Shown here piece after piece: positions 8,687 to 17,895 of a stretch of 64,000 nt of DNA. A model generated the notes under the pieces. The model worked only from the letters and a program-made list of their open reading frames with translations. It searched no databases and was not told the DNA's origin. Source of the stretch: Ruegeria sp. YS9 (GTDB lineage: Bacteria; Pseudomonadota; Alphaproteobacteria; Rhodobacterales; Rhodobacteraceae); contig NZ_CP102410.1 in assembly GCF_024628725.1 (NCBI RefSeq), positions 434,001 to 498,000 on the forward strand, read 5' to 3'. Positions within the stretch are counted from its first letter, which is position 1. The number at the start of each line of letters is the position of its first letter. Both the position numbers and the translations under genes were made by a program.

Positions 8687-9732
8687 CGGCGCACCCGGTA
8701 AGTTGTGAAAAGAAGGGCCACGATCATGGTGAGCAGGCAGAGCGCCACGATCACATCGGCAATGAAGCTGGGAACGCCGGTTGCGCGGCTCATGGCGTCG
8801 GCCCCGACAAAAACTGTGGCAACGAATACGGCGGCGGCAACCACACCGGCCGGATGCAATGCGGCAAGCATTGCGACGACGATGCCGGCATAGCCGAATC
8901 CGGGGCTCATGGTCGTGGTGACCCCGGCTGTAACACCCATGACTTCGACGGAACCTGCCAGACCCGCCAAAGCACCGGAAAGCAGAGCCACACCCATGAT
9001 CGTTCGGGGCAGAGAAACTCCGGCAAAGGCAGCGGCACTGGCGTTCAAGCCTGCGGCGCGTGTTTCAGCGCCAAAAACCGTGCGGGCCAGGATCAGCCAA
9101 ACAACACCTGCTGCCGCGATGGCAAAAAGCAGCCCGATATGAAGGCGCGTGCGGGGGATAAGATCCGGCAGGCGGTACTCTCCGCTCACTGGCACGGAGG
9201 AAGGCCAGCCAAAGGCCATCGGATCGCGCATCGGGCCTTCGATCATGAGGCCGACGAAAAGGATCACAATGAAGTTGAGCAGCAGGGTCGTCACCACCTC
9301 ATCCACCCCGAAACGCAGGCGCAAAAATGCGGGGCCTGCTAACAGGGCCGCGCCCGCCGCCATGCCCGCCAGCATCAAAATCGGAATACCGATCCACCCG
9401 GGAACCCCGAGTGAATGCCCGATCCACGCGGTGATCAACGCGCCAACGAAAAACTGCCCCTCGCCGCCGATGTTCCAAAGCCGCGCACGAAAAGCGACGG
9501 CCGCGGCAAGCCCGGTGAGTATCAGTGGCGTGGCGCGGGTCAGCATCTCGGTGATCGAAAGGCGCGAACCAAGGGCGCCGGTCAGCATTTCACCATAAGC
9601 AGTCAGCGGGTTCACACCCGCCGCTGCGATTAGTCCCGCAGCCAATAACAAGGCGGTAATGATCGCGGCCAGCGGCGCAATGACCACAAGGTACAGCGGT
9701 ACATATGTGCGTCGTTCAAGCCGCATCATCAT
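8683..9732 (-). CDS. ABC transporter permease, BMP/nucleoside-type (first permease)
   Basis: The 349-residue permease is of the YufP/NupP type with an N-terminal hydrophobic helix, the motif LWNIGGEGQFFVGA typical of branched-chain/BMP permeases, and about ten transmembrane helices. It overlaps the ATPase gene upstream by 17 bases and the second permease downstream by 4 bases, so translation is coupled. With the downstream permease it should form a heterodimeric pore for a nucleobase or nucleoside. Confidence 0.92.
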   Translation of the reverse strand: MMMRLERRTYVPLYLVVIAPLAAIITALLLAAGLIAAAGVNPLTAYGEMLTGALGSRLSITEMLTRATPLILTGLAAAVAFRARLWNIGGEGQFFVGALITAWIGHSLGVPGWIGIPILMLAGMAAGAALLAGPAFLRLRFGVDEVVTTLLLNFIVILFVGLMIEGPMRDPMAFGWPSSVPVSGEYRLPDLIPRTRLHIGLLFAIAAAGVVWLILARTVFGAETRAAGLNASAAAFAGVSLPRTIMGVALLSGALAGLAGSVEVMGVTAGVTTTMSPGFGYAGIVVAMLAALHPAGVVAAAVFVATVFVGADAMSRATGVPSFIADVIVALCLLTMIVALLFTTYRVRR

Positions 9733-11236
9733 CTTCCTTCCAGACTCCTGCCATCATCAGGCCAAGGCGTTGCGGATCAGCCTCATCAGCGGATATCGGT
9801 TTCGACAATCGACCCTTTACGATGGCCTGTATCCGATCGGACAGGGCCACGGCTTCTTCCAGTTCCTCTGAAATAAGCAGAATCGCGGCACCCTCGGCCC
9901 GCGCGGCCAAAAGCTCGGCATGAACAGCGGCAATTGCCCCTTCATCAAGGCCCCGCGTCGGCTGGTTGGCGAGTACAAAACGCGGTCCGTTGGTCAGGAC
10001 TCGCCCCAGGATCAGCTTTTGCATGTTGCCGCCAGACAGCAGCCGTGTTCGCGTGTCGGGACTGGCCCCTCGGATGTCAAATCGTTCGATAAGACCTGCG
10101 GTGTATTCTCGGGCGGCGCGTTGTCGGACAAAGCCTCGGCGCGAAAACTCCGGTGTGCGCAGACGTTCAAGAACTGCGTTTTCCCACAGGCTCAATTCAC
10201 CCACGACACCTTCTGCATGGCGGTCTTCCGGTACCCTGCCGGCGCCAGCCCGGATCATGCCACGCGGGCCCAGATGGCCGATATCCTGATTCAGCAGCGT
10301 CAACTGCCCGGCGCTTGGGTGGATCAATCCGGACAACAGCCCGCCAAGCGAGGCCTGACCGTTGCCTGATACGCCAACGATACCAAGGATCTCGCCAGCG
10401 TGGACGGTGAATGACACGTCGTCCAGCCGCAATTCACCGTCTTCTTCCACGCGCACATCGTTTGCGACCAGAACCGGCGCGCCAATCTCGTGGTCTTGAC
10501 GAATAGGCCGTTCCACTTTGCGGCCAACCATCAGTTCCGCCAACTCTCCGGGGGTTGTTTCAGAGGTCCTGCGTTCCGCAACCAACCTGCCACCACGAAG
10601 AACGGCCACACGGTCAGAGGCCGCCATGACCTCATGCAGCTTGTGACTTATGAAGATAAGCGACAGACCCTCTTTCGTCATGTCGCGCAGCGTCTCGAAC
10701 AGGCGCATTGCCTCGGGCCGGGCCAGAACGGCCGTGGGTTCATCCAGGATCAGTATGCGCGCGTCTCGATACAGCGCTTTCAGAATTTCGACGCGTTGAC
10801 GCTCACCCACGGATAGGGACTTGATCCTGTCGTCGGGGTTCACGGGCAGACCAAACCGATCTGCGATCTGCAACAACTTTGCGCGCGCCTCGCCACGTGC
10901 GGACCGTGCGCGTGTCAGGGGTTCTGAACCAAGCATGACGTTTTCAAGAACCGTGAGGTTGCCCGCAAGCGTAAAGTGCTGGTGTACCATGCCCACACCC
11001 ACCTCGATCGCTGCGCGGGGCAGGCCAGGTGGCAGCTCTTCGCCGAACACCCTGACAGTGCCTTCATCGGCTGCGTAATGACCGAACAGGATGTTCATCA
11101 GCGTCGTTTTTCCCGCGCCATTTTCACCCAACAATGCAAGGATTTCACCCTCGGCCAGTGTCAGGGTCACATCATCATTGGCGGTAAGCGTTCCAAAACG
11201 CTTTGTAATGCTGTGAAGTTCCAGAACCTTGTTCAT
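9716..11236 (-). CDS. ABC transporter ATP-binding protein, tandem nucleotide-binding domains (BMP/nucleoside type)
   Basis: The 506-residue protein has two ABC domains. The first has Walker A GENGAGKTT, signature LSVGERQRVEI and Walker B LILDEP. The second is degenerate: the Walker A position reads GVSGNGQASL (no Lys) and the signature reads LSGGNMQKL, as is usual for the YufO/NupO and RbsA-like group. It powers the importer formed with the two downstream permeases and the BMP protein at 12608. The start overlaps the amidase stop by 4 bases. Confidence 0.93.
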   Translation of the reverse strand: MNKVLELHSITKRFGTLTANDDVTLTLAEGEILALLGENGAGKTTLMNILFGHYAADEGTVRVFGEELPPGLPRAAIEVGVGMVHQHFTLAGNLTVLENVMLGSEPLTRARSARGEARAKLLQIADRFGLPVNPDDRIKSLSVGERQRVEILKALYRDARILILDEPTAVLARPEAMRLFETLRDMTKEGLSLIFISHKLHEVMAASDRVAVLRGGRLVAERRTSETTPGELAELMVGRKVERPIRQDHEIGAPVLVANDVRVEEDGELRLDDVSFTVHAGEILGIVGVSGNGQASLGGLLSGLIHPSAGQLTLLNQDIGHLGPRGMIRAGAGRVPEDRHAEGVVGELSLWENAVLERLRTPEFSRRGFVRQRAAREYTAGLIERFDIRGASPDTRTRLLSGGNMQKLILGRVLTNGPRFVLANQPTRGLDEGAIAAVHAELLAARAEGAAILLISEELEEAVALSDRIQAIVKGRLSKPISADEADPQRLGLMMAGVWKEDDDAA

Positions 11237-12591
11237 GTAGGCAGGCCTGCGATTGGAGACGGAAAGGTTAGTTCGGGCGCACGCGCCTCGATCAGAGCGC
11301 CAAGTTTCAGCAGCGCAACATCCGAACCGGGTGGTCCCATCAGTTGCACACCGATTGGCAGGCCATTTGCCATGCCAAACGGCAATGCCAAAGCCGGCAA
11401 GCCTGCGACATTGGCAAGTGCCGCGTTCGGGGCAAAGGCCTCCAGCCGCGCCATGTGTTCATCTGCGGAGGCACCAGACAGATCCAAAGTGCCAATAACG
11501 GGCGGCGCAGACGATAGGACCGGCATCAGCACGGCATCGGCAGAACTTAAAGTCTTGCGAGCACGATATGTCAGACGCGCAAGCTGCCGTGAGGCCGCAA
11601 AAAGCGCGGTGGCAGATGTGGCACGGCCTTCGGCGGCCAAGGCGGCGGCAAGCGGTGGAACCTGGTCATCGCGGATCCCGAGTGCAATGAGCCACTCGGC
11701 CAGCGAAACAGCCAGTATCGTGCGGGCAATTGCATGAGCCTCGGCCCCCATCTCGTCCGGGGCGCAAATGTCATGCACTTCGCAACCTGCATCGCGCAGA
11801 GCGTCAGCCGCATCTTTGGCGGCTTCGCACTGGTCAGATCCGCAACGCTCGGGCAATGCCAATGCGATGCGGGGGAGGTCCGCCGGATATACCGGGGCCA
11901 TGGGCTGGGCTACGGCTTGAAAGGCGGTTTCCACATCGCGAACGGACCGTGCCAGAACCAGTTCTGACGCTATCCCCATCAGGTGATTGGTAAAATCAGG
12001 GCCTCCGGGCACCGCACCACGTGACGGCTTGAGCCCGGTCAAGCCGCAGCACGCGGCAGGTACTCTTATAGATCCGGCCGCGTCCGTGGCATGAGCAATG
12101 GCGACGATGCCGCCTGCAACCGCAGCCGCAGCGCCGCCAGATGAGCCACCGGGCGTCAACGCGGGATTCCACGGATTGCGGGCCGCAACCATGCCATCTG
12201 GTTCACATGTCAGGGAAAGGCCGAATGGCGGTGTTGCCGACACGCCAAAAGGGATCAGGCCGGTCTGTCGCCATTCATGCAGCAGGCAGCTGTCAGTTTC
12301 GGATTTTCGCCCTTGCGCGCGGATTGCCGCAGACCCGGCAGCAGCGAGCAGCCCTTTAGCGGAACCGCCGAGGTCTTTGACCAGGAACGGAACCCCGTGA
12401 AAGGGCCCGCGCTGGTCCGATGGCGCTGCATCTGCTGCCCTCGCGCCGGCGCGGGCCATGTCTTCGTCCAGAAACACCACGGCGCCCAGATCCGCCTGCG
12501 CGTGGCAGGCGGAAAGGCTTGCTTCCATCGCGTCGGCGGCAGTGATCTGCCCTGCCGAAACGGCAGCTGCAAGAGCCGTGGCATCGGTCAC
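11233..12591 (-). CDS. Amidase signature family hydrolase
   Basis: The protein carries the amidase signature: catalytic Lys in FLVKDLGG, the Gly/Ser-rich core GGSSGGAAAA and the nucleophile Ser in DAAGSIRVPAA, forming the Ser-Ser-Lys triad. Counting from the GTG at 12591 it is 452 residues, the normal family length. The frame continues upstream to 12717, but that part lies inside the BMP gene and has no family similarity. GTG 12591 stands 17 bases after the BMP stop with a GGGGG stretch before it. Set between a binding protein and its ATPase, and downstream of a pyrimidine deaminase, it may cleave an amide or ureide made during base breakdown. The substrate is not known. Confidence 0.88.
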   Translation of the reverse strand: MTDATALAAAVSAGQITAADAMEASLSACHAQADLGAVVFLDEDMARAGARAADAAPSDQRGPFHGVPFLVKDLGGSAKGLLAAAGSAAIRAQGRKSETDSCLLHEWRQTGLIPFGVSATPPFGLSLTCEPDGMVAARNPWNPALTPGGSSGGAAAAVAGGIVAIAHATDAAGSIRVPAACCGLTGLKPSRGAVPGGPDFTNHLMGIASELVLARSVRDVETAFQAVAQPMAPVYPADLPRIALALPERCGSDQCEAAKDAADALRDAGCEVHDICAPDEMGAEAHAIARTILAVSLAEWLIALGIRDDQVPPLAAALAAEGRATSATALFAASRQLARLTYRARKTLSSADAVLMPVLSSAPPVIGTLDLSGASADEHMARLEAFAPNAALANVAGLPALALPFGMANGLPIGVQLMGPPGSDVALLKLGALIEARAPELTFPSPIAGLPT

Positions 12592-12607
12592 GTCAAAACC
12601 CCCGGGA

Positions 12608-13591
12608 TCAGGAGGGCTCGCTTTCGTCGATCGGAACGTCCCATTCGCCGGATTGGATCGCGGCCTGTTTGGCCTCCATCGCAGGGATGGCGTCGGCAGG
12701 CACTTCGTCAGCGACATAGATCAGCTCATTGCCGCCATGGGCCATGAAGGAATATTCAGTATAGTTGCGCCCGGTGGGTTTGCCGGCCTGAACATCCGCC
12801 ACGATGGCTTCGATGGTTGGCCCATAGTTCCATATCGCGTTTGCAAAGACCGTACCGGGATAGCGCGGTGTATAATCGATAAGTGAACCGATGGCTTTCA
12901 CACCACGCGCCTGAGCCGCATCCGCCGTACCGATCCGTTCACCAAACAGGATGTCCGCGCCCGCATCGATCTGGGCAATCGCGGCTTCCTGCGCGCGGGC
13001 GGGATCGAACCATGCTCCGATGAAACCGTTGAGGAAGGTAGCGTCAGGGTTCACTTCACTGACGCCCATCCGGAAAGCGTTGATCAGCAGGTTCACCTCG
13101 GGGATCGGATAACCGCCGACCGAACCATAGACATTGCTTTCCGACATTCGGCCGGCAAGCATTCCGGCCAAATAGGCCGCCTCGTGGTTGCGGGTGCCGA
13201 AAACACCGAAATTGTCGCCCTCCGGTCCGCCGGAAGACCCCATCAGAAACGCGGTATCGGGGTAGTCACCCGCCACTTCGCGTGCTTCGCGTTCCACCGC
13301 GTAGGACTCGCCCCAAATGATTTGCGCACCGCCTTCGGCATATTCGCGCATCGCACGGGGATAGTCGGTCGGAGCTACACCCTCGGAAAACTCATATTCG
13401 ATCAGACCAGCCTCGGCGGCTTCCTGCATCGCCACATGGATCCGGCTGTTCCATGCGTTTTCGACCGGAGACATATGCACGCCAGCGACGCGGATCGCAG
13501 ATTGTGCATTGGCGCGGCGGACATAAGCCGGCAGGGCCAGCGTGGCCGCAGCACCGACCATCAGTTGACGACGTGTTGTGGTGAGTTTCAT
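12608..13591 (-). CDS. BMP-family ABC transporter substrate-binding protein
   Basis: From the ATG at 13591 the protein has 327 residues. It begins with a Tat-like signal (TTRRQLMVGAAATLALPAYV, with a twin Arg) and continues as a Bmp-type periplasmic binding domain (IRVAGVHMSPVENAWN, then 'IIWGESY', 'GVFGTRNHEAAYLAGMLAG', 'GSVGGYPIPEVN'). Members of this family bind nucleosides, purines or pyrimidine bases. An in-frame start nine codons upstream (13618) is possible but weaker. Its neighbours (deaminase, amidase, ATPase, two permeases) make a nucleobase or its derivative the most likely ligand. Confidence 0.92.
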   Translation of the reverse strand: MKLTTTRRQLMVGAAATLALPAYVRRANAQSAIRVAGVHMSPVENAWNSRIHVAMQEAAEAGLIEYEFSEGVAPTDYPRAMREYAEGGAQIIWGESYAVEREAREVAGDYPDTAFLMGSSGGPEGDNFGVFGTRNHEAAYLAGMLAGRMSESNVYGSVGGYPIPEVNLLINAFRMGVSEVNPDATFLNGFIGAWFDPARAQEAAIAQIDAGADILFGERIGTADAAQARGVKAIGSLIDYTPRYPGTVFANAIWNYGPTIEAIVADVQAGKPTGRNYTEYSFMAHGGNELIYVADEVPADAIPAMEAKQAAIQSGEWDVPIDESEPS

Positions 13592-13618
13592 CGGAGTATC
13601 CTCTTCTGTTGGTGGCAA

Positions 13619-14932
13619 CTATTCTTGTTTTTGAGCTTCCTGAGTATTGGGCCTGGGCGCGTAATCCGCTGGATCCAGGGTCGAGGGGCGGCCGGGCAAA
13701 GAAAGCGCGGCCAGTCTTGGTTCGGTACGCGCCAGCACCTTGCCGTTTTTGATGACGGCAAGACGTGTGGCCTTCATGCGAACAGCTTCAATCGGGTCAC
13801 GCGCTTGCAGCACAACCATGTTGGCCGGGCCACCTTTGCGAATTGTCGGGTCAGGCAGACCCATGGTCCTGGCACCGTTCTGGGTAACGGATGTGAAAGC
13901 CCATTCCATCGCTTCGCGGGATGTCATCGGCACCGCATGCACGCCCATATGGGCCACTTCCAGCATGTCGGCGGACCCAAGAGAATACCATGGGTCCATG
14001 GTGCAATCCTGCCCGAAGGAAACGTTCACACCTGCTGCACGCAATTCTGGTACACGGGTCAGGCCACGGCGGCGCGGATAAGTGTCCGAGCGGCCTTGCA
14101 GCGTGATATTGATAAGCGGGTTCGGTACGACGTTCATGCCGCTTTCCGCGATCAGCGGAACAAGCTTCGAGGCATAGTAGTTGTCGTATGAATGCATCGC
14201 GGTGACATGGCTTGCAGTCACACGACCCCCGAGCCCAAGGCGCGTGGTTTCATAGGCGAGGGTTTCCACATGGCGCGACATCGGATCGTCGCTTTCATCA
14301 CAGTGCAGGTCCAGCATCAGCCCACGATCTGCGGCAATCTCGGCCAGCCTCGTGACCGATCGGGCGCCTTCCGACATCGTGCGTTCAAAATGCGGGATAC
14401 CGCCCACCACGTCGACCCCCATATCGAGCGCCCGGATCAGGTTTTTCTCTGCATTTTCTGCGCGATACAGTCCATCTTGCGGGAATGCCACCAATTGCAA
14501 ATCAATATACGGGGCAACCAGCTTGCGCACTTCCAGCAAAGCTTCGACACCCACCAACGGAGTTGACGAAACATCCACATGCGAACGGATGGCCAGCAAC
14601 CCCTGCGACACGGCCAGATCGCAATATCGCATGGCCCGCTCAATCACCGCTTCGGGCGTCAGCAGGGGCTTCAGTTCTCCCCAAAGCGCGATGCCCTCCA
14701 AAAGCGTGCCCGAGACATTCATACGTGGTGTCCCCAGGCTCAGGGTGGCGTCCATATGGAAGTGCGGGTCGACGAACGGAGGTGAAACCAGGCGGCCCTT
14801 TGCATCGATTTCTTCGCGCGCCTCACCCAAGATGTCAGCGGCAATTTCCGCAACACTGTCGCCCTTGATCGCAATATCCACCGGTTCGCGGCCATCCGGC
14901 AAGCTGGCCTTTCTGATGATGATGTCAAACAT
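13619..14932 (-). CDS. codA: Cytosine deaminase-family amidohydrolase, predicted 5-methylcytosine deaminase
   Basis: The 437-residue protein closely follows E. coli CodA. Metal ligands are H57 and H59 (DPHFHMD), H210 and D309; Q152, E213 (HCDESDD) and H242 (ASHVTAMHSY) match CodA Q156, E217 and H246. The decisive difference is the residue after the metal-binding Asp: CodA has GHDD (D313, D314) and this protein has GQDC, so D314 is Cys310. Loss of D314 is the published hallmark of CodA homologues that deaminate 5-methylcytosine to thymine (Klebsiella Kpn00632, Rhodobacter Rsp0341). The gene heads an operon with a BMP-type importer, consistent with base salvage. Specificity is predicted, not shown. 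Confidence 0.85.
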   Translation of the reverse strand: MFDIIIRKASLPDGREPVDIAIKGDSVAEIAADILGEAREEIDAKGRLVSPPFVDPHFHMDATLSLGTPRMNVSGTLLEGIALWGELKPLLTPEAVIERAMRYCDLAVSQGLLAIRSHVDVSSTPLVGVEALLEVRKLVAPYIDLQLVAFPQDGLYRAENAEKNLIRALDMGVDVVGGIPHFERTMSEGARSVTRLAEIAADRGLMLDLHCDESDDPMSRHVETLAYETTRLGLGGRVTASHVTAMHSYDNYYASKLVPLIAESGMNVVPNPLINITLQGRSDTYPRRRGLTRVPELRAAGVNVSFGQDCTMDPWYSLGSADMLEVAHMGVHAVPMTSREAMEWAFTSVTQNGARTMGLPDPTIRKGGPANMVVLQARDPIEAVRMKATRLAVIKNGKVLARTEPRLAALSLPGRPSTLDPADYAPRPNTQEAQKQE

Positions 14933-15016
14933 TCATCTGCCCCCTAATTTGACCACATGGTAAAAGTATTCAAAAAAATTGCCATTTATTTTTGCGATGT
15001 TTTGGAATCGGCGCCT

Positions 15017-15045
15017 TTGACAGCCTCTCAGCTGCTCATTATCAA
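15017..15045 (+). promoter_or_regulatory. Candidate sigma-70-like promoter towards the AraC gene
   Basis: TTGACA (15017-15022) and TATCAA (15040-15045) are separated by 17 bases on the plus strand, about 200 bases before the AraC-family gene. The rest of the 314-base divergent gap 14933-15246 is locally AT-rich near 14945-15000 and shows no gene or RNA structure that I can support. It must also hold the promoter of the minus-strand nucleobase operon. Confidence 0.35.
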
Positions 15046-15246
15046 AGCGCGACTGATTAAATTTTGGCCATCTATAGCCCGGGATTTGGGGCAATGGCGG
15101 CCCGAGCCAAAGAGCGCCCGGTTCATCCGCGAGATTGTTTGCCGATGCAAACAAAAGCTCCGCCCGCCACCGCACAGCGATATTCGATGACCGGTGCGGC
15201 GAACAGGGGCGCTAGCCCTCTGAATTGAGTTCAAGCAGAGCGTTGT

Positions 15247-16347
15247 TTGATGAAGACATCGACAATCCACCATCTGCACGCGCCGTGTTTCATCTCGACC
15301 GGAATTGGTGATACCTCCTTGCACGTCATGACCAATGTCGCACCAACGATCCTTTCCACGGTTTCCAGCCAGTTTATCGATGACTGGCTGACGGCATTGC
15401 GTACGCTATGCCCCGAGGCTCAGATGGCATCGCTTCTCGGCCGGTCGGGTTTGGTCGCGGATACGCGTCACCCTCATGGTCGCGTCACGCTGGATCAGAT
15501 CGTATGTCTCTATCAACTTGCCGCAGTTGAGACCGGTGATGAGATGATGGGGCTTTGGAGCCGCCCAATCCGGCCGAGGGCCCTGCAACATCTTTTGACG
15601 ACAGTCCGGGAAGCCACGTCACTTTCATCAGCACTTTATCGCTTTTCGACCTTCTGGAACTTGTTGCTGGATGACTACCAGTTTGATCTGGATGACGCCG
15701 ATAACATGTTGGTGCTTACCCTGAAGCCACGGGGCGCGGCTCAAGTTCAGCGGTTCGGGCATATGCTGATACTCAAACTTGCCCACGGGCTCATGTCTTG
15801 GCTGGCGGGGCATGAAGTTCCGGTCAGGGGCGTCGATTTCGTGTTTGACCGCCCCGACTTTGATCAGGATTACGCGGTCATCTTTCCGGCGCCGCTACGG
15901 TTTGGCCAAGGCGCCACCGCGATTTCGTTCGATCCGAATGCACTGGGTCCAGTGCAGGCGCGCAGCACATCTGATCTTGACCGGTTTTTGCAAAACGCGC
16001 CCCGAGACTGGATCTTCACCAGTTCGCGAGAGCACACCCAATCGCTGCGGGTGCGCACATATCTGGGTCAAACGGGCTGGGGCGCAGCAACCCTGACCCA
16101 GACAGCGTCCGCGATGCACATGACCCCGCGCACCCTGATCCGCAGGCTGCATGCGGATGGAACATCGTTTCAGGCCATCAAGGATGCCCTGCGGCGTGAC
16201 ATCGCAATCCGTGATCTTCAGGCGGGGCGCAAAAGCGTTGAGGCCATCGCCCATGATGTCGGATTCTCCTCGGCTGCAAACTTTCACCGGGCCTTTCAAC
16301 GCTGGACCGGCAGCACCCCCAGCTCGTATCGCAGGACGAATATCTGA
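15247..16347 (+). CDS. AraC-family transcriptional regulator with arabinose-binding-like N-domain
   Basis: The 366-residue protein has an OruR/ArgR-like N-terminal effector domain (about residues 40-220) and a C-terminal AraC-type double helix-turn-helix (about 265-365, ending DVGFSSAANFHRAFQRWTGSTPSSYR). The family is usually a positive regulator of catabolic genes. It lies between the nucleobase operon (divergent) and an acyl-CoA dehydrogenase (same strand, 194 bases on), so either could be its target. An ATG at 15328 would give a product 27 residues shorter with a more typical N-terminus, so the start is uncertain. Confidence 0.88.
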   Translation: MMKTSTIHHLHAPCFISTGIGDTSLHVMTNVAPTILSTVSSQFIDDWLTALRTLCPEAQMASLLGRSGLVADTRHPHGRVTLDQIVCLYQLAAVETGDEMMGLWSRPIRPRALQHLLTTVREATSLSSALYRFSTFWNLLLDDYQFDLDDADNMLVLTLKPRGAAQVQRFGHMLILKLAHGLMSWLAGHEVPVRGVDFVFDRPDFDQDYAVIFPAPLRFGQGATAISFDPNALGPVQARSTSDLDRFLQNAPRDWIFTSSREHTQSLRVRTYLGQTGWGAATLTQTASAMHMTPRTLIRRLHADGTSFQAIKDALRRDIAIRDLQAGRKSVEAIAHDVGFSSAANFHRAFQRWTGSTPSSYRRTNI

Positions 16348-16541
16348 GACGCGCTTTTTGTCACTTTTGGACAATACCCTGTCACCACGCGAGATAGAGC
16401 AAAGAAGTTTCTCCTGCTAAATATTGCGCAATACATGGCGTTCTCACCTGGCTCTCCTCTAGAAGCTTGACCCGCTGCCTGCTCAGCAGGTGCTGAAGTG
16501 TGGCGTCATGTGAAAAGAGCCGCTCACAAAAGGACCGACCA

Positions 16542-17720
16542 ATGTCAGACAAACTCGCCACCATACTCCAAGCCGCACGCGACCACGCCGAGCAAGTCAT
16601 CCTGCCCAATGTGGACGCCTGGAACGCCGCAAAGACATGGCCCCGTGATGCGTCTGACAAGGCCGGGGCCGCTGGCCTGACGGGGCTCTACGCCCCCGAA
16701 GAGTTTGGCGGCCAGGCCTTGCCGCTGTCCGAGGGCATTCAGGTCTACGAACAGCTGGGGCTCGGAGATGGCGCTTATGCCTTTGCCCTGTCGATGCACA
16801 ACATCTGTACCTTCGCGGGCTGCGGCTATGGCACGGATGCCTTCAAGGAAAAATGGGCGCGAGATCTGACCTCGGGCCGCAAACTGGCGAACTTTGCCCT
16901 GACCGAACCGCAATCGGGGTCGGACGCAACAAACATGTATTCGCGCGCCGTGATCAATGGTGACGGCACATGGACGATCAGCGGCGCGAAAGCATGGGTC
17001 AGCCTGGCGACCGAAGCTGATATCTATTTCACCGTGGTTAAGACCAGTGACGCACCCGGCCACAAGGATATGGCGATGATCGCCATTCCCGCCGACGCAC
17101 CGGGCCTCAGCTTTGGGCCGCTTTATGATACCCCGTCCTACAACTTCCTGCCCTTGGCCGAGATGTACATGGACAAAGTGGTGGTGAGCGAAGACAACAT
17201 CATCCTGCCCATTGGCCAGGGCCTGCAAGGCTCGCTCATGGCGATCGATATTGCCCGCGTTTCGATTGCGTCAGGATGCTGTGGATTGATGCAAGCTGCG
17301 CTGGATACGGCGTTGTCCTATTCCAAGAACCGCAAGATGTTTGGTGGCAAGAACCTCGATCTGGACGGGATCCAGTGGATGCTGGGCGAGGTTGCAACAG
17401 ACCTTGAAGCCTCAAAGCTTCTCTACCGAAAGGCGGCAGAATCCCTTGGCACGCCCGAAGGTCCATTGATGGCTGCCCATGCGAAAAGGTTCGTGCCCGA
17501 TGCCGCCGTGAAGGCTGCGAACACCTGTACGCAAGTGTTGGGTGGTGCGGGGCTGTTGCAGCCCTACGGTCTGGATCGTTTGTCCCGCCTTGCGCAAATG
17601 CTGCGGATCGTGGACGGGACGACGGAAATCAGCCGCGTGGTTATCGGGCGGGCCTTGCAAAAACGTGCGGCAACTCTGCCTGATCTGCCGGTGCCGAAAG
17701 GCTTTGGCGAGACCGACTGA
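16542..17720 (+). CDS. Acyl-CoA dehydrogenase family protein
   Basis: Counting from the ATG at 16542 (preceded by AAGGACCGACC) the flavoprotein has 392 residues. It shows the family's three-part fold: N-terminal helices, a central beta-domain with [12 protein letters not shown] and [12 protein letters not shown], and a C-terminal helical domain with QVLGGAGLL and [18 protein letters not shown]. It oxidises an acyl-CoA to the 2-enoyl-CoA, passing electrons to ETF. The nearest regulator is the AraC-type gene upstream. The acyl chain cannot be deduced. Downstream, 17790-17805 holds a perfect 6-bp hairpin without a T tract. Confidence 0.92.
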   Translation: MSDKLATILQAARDHAEQVILPNVDAWNAAKTWPRDASDKAGAAGLTGLYAPEEFGGQALPLSEGIQVYEQLGLGDGAYAFALSMHNICTFAGCGYGTDAFKEKWARDLTSGRKLANFALTEPQSGSDATNMYSRAVINGDGTWTISGAKAWVSLATEADIYFTVVKTSDAPGHKDMAMIAIPADAPGLSFGPLYDTPSYNFLPLAEMYMDKVVVSEDNIILPIGQGLQGSLMAIDIARVSIASGCCGLMQAALDTALSYSKNRKMFGGKNLDLDGIQWMLGEVATDLEASKLLYRKAAESLGTPEGPLMAAHAKRFVPDAAVKAANTCTQVLGGAGLLQPYGLDRLSRLAQMLRIVDGTTEISRVVIGRALQKRAATLPDLPVPKGFGETD

Positions 17721-17895
17721 ATGTCCCACATCTGGCAGAACGGCGCCAATCGGAGATTCTGCGCAGACTTCAGCAAGATCGAACGGCCAGCCGCATAAGT
17801 GCGGCCGGTTGCCTGAATGGTTGACCGTGGTGCTAGCTCGCCCTGAGCAATGTCGCACAAAGCGTAAGAGGATTTGCTTTCTGACGACACTGACA

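Noticed and set aside
14933..15246. Riboswitch (purine or pre-queuosine type) upstream of the nucleobase operon
   Set aside because: No conserved aptamer core or expression-platform hairpin could be found by eye on the minus strand.
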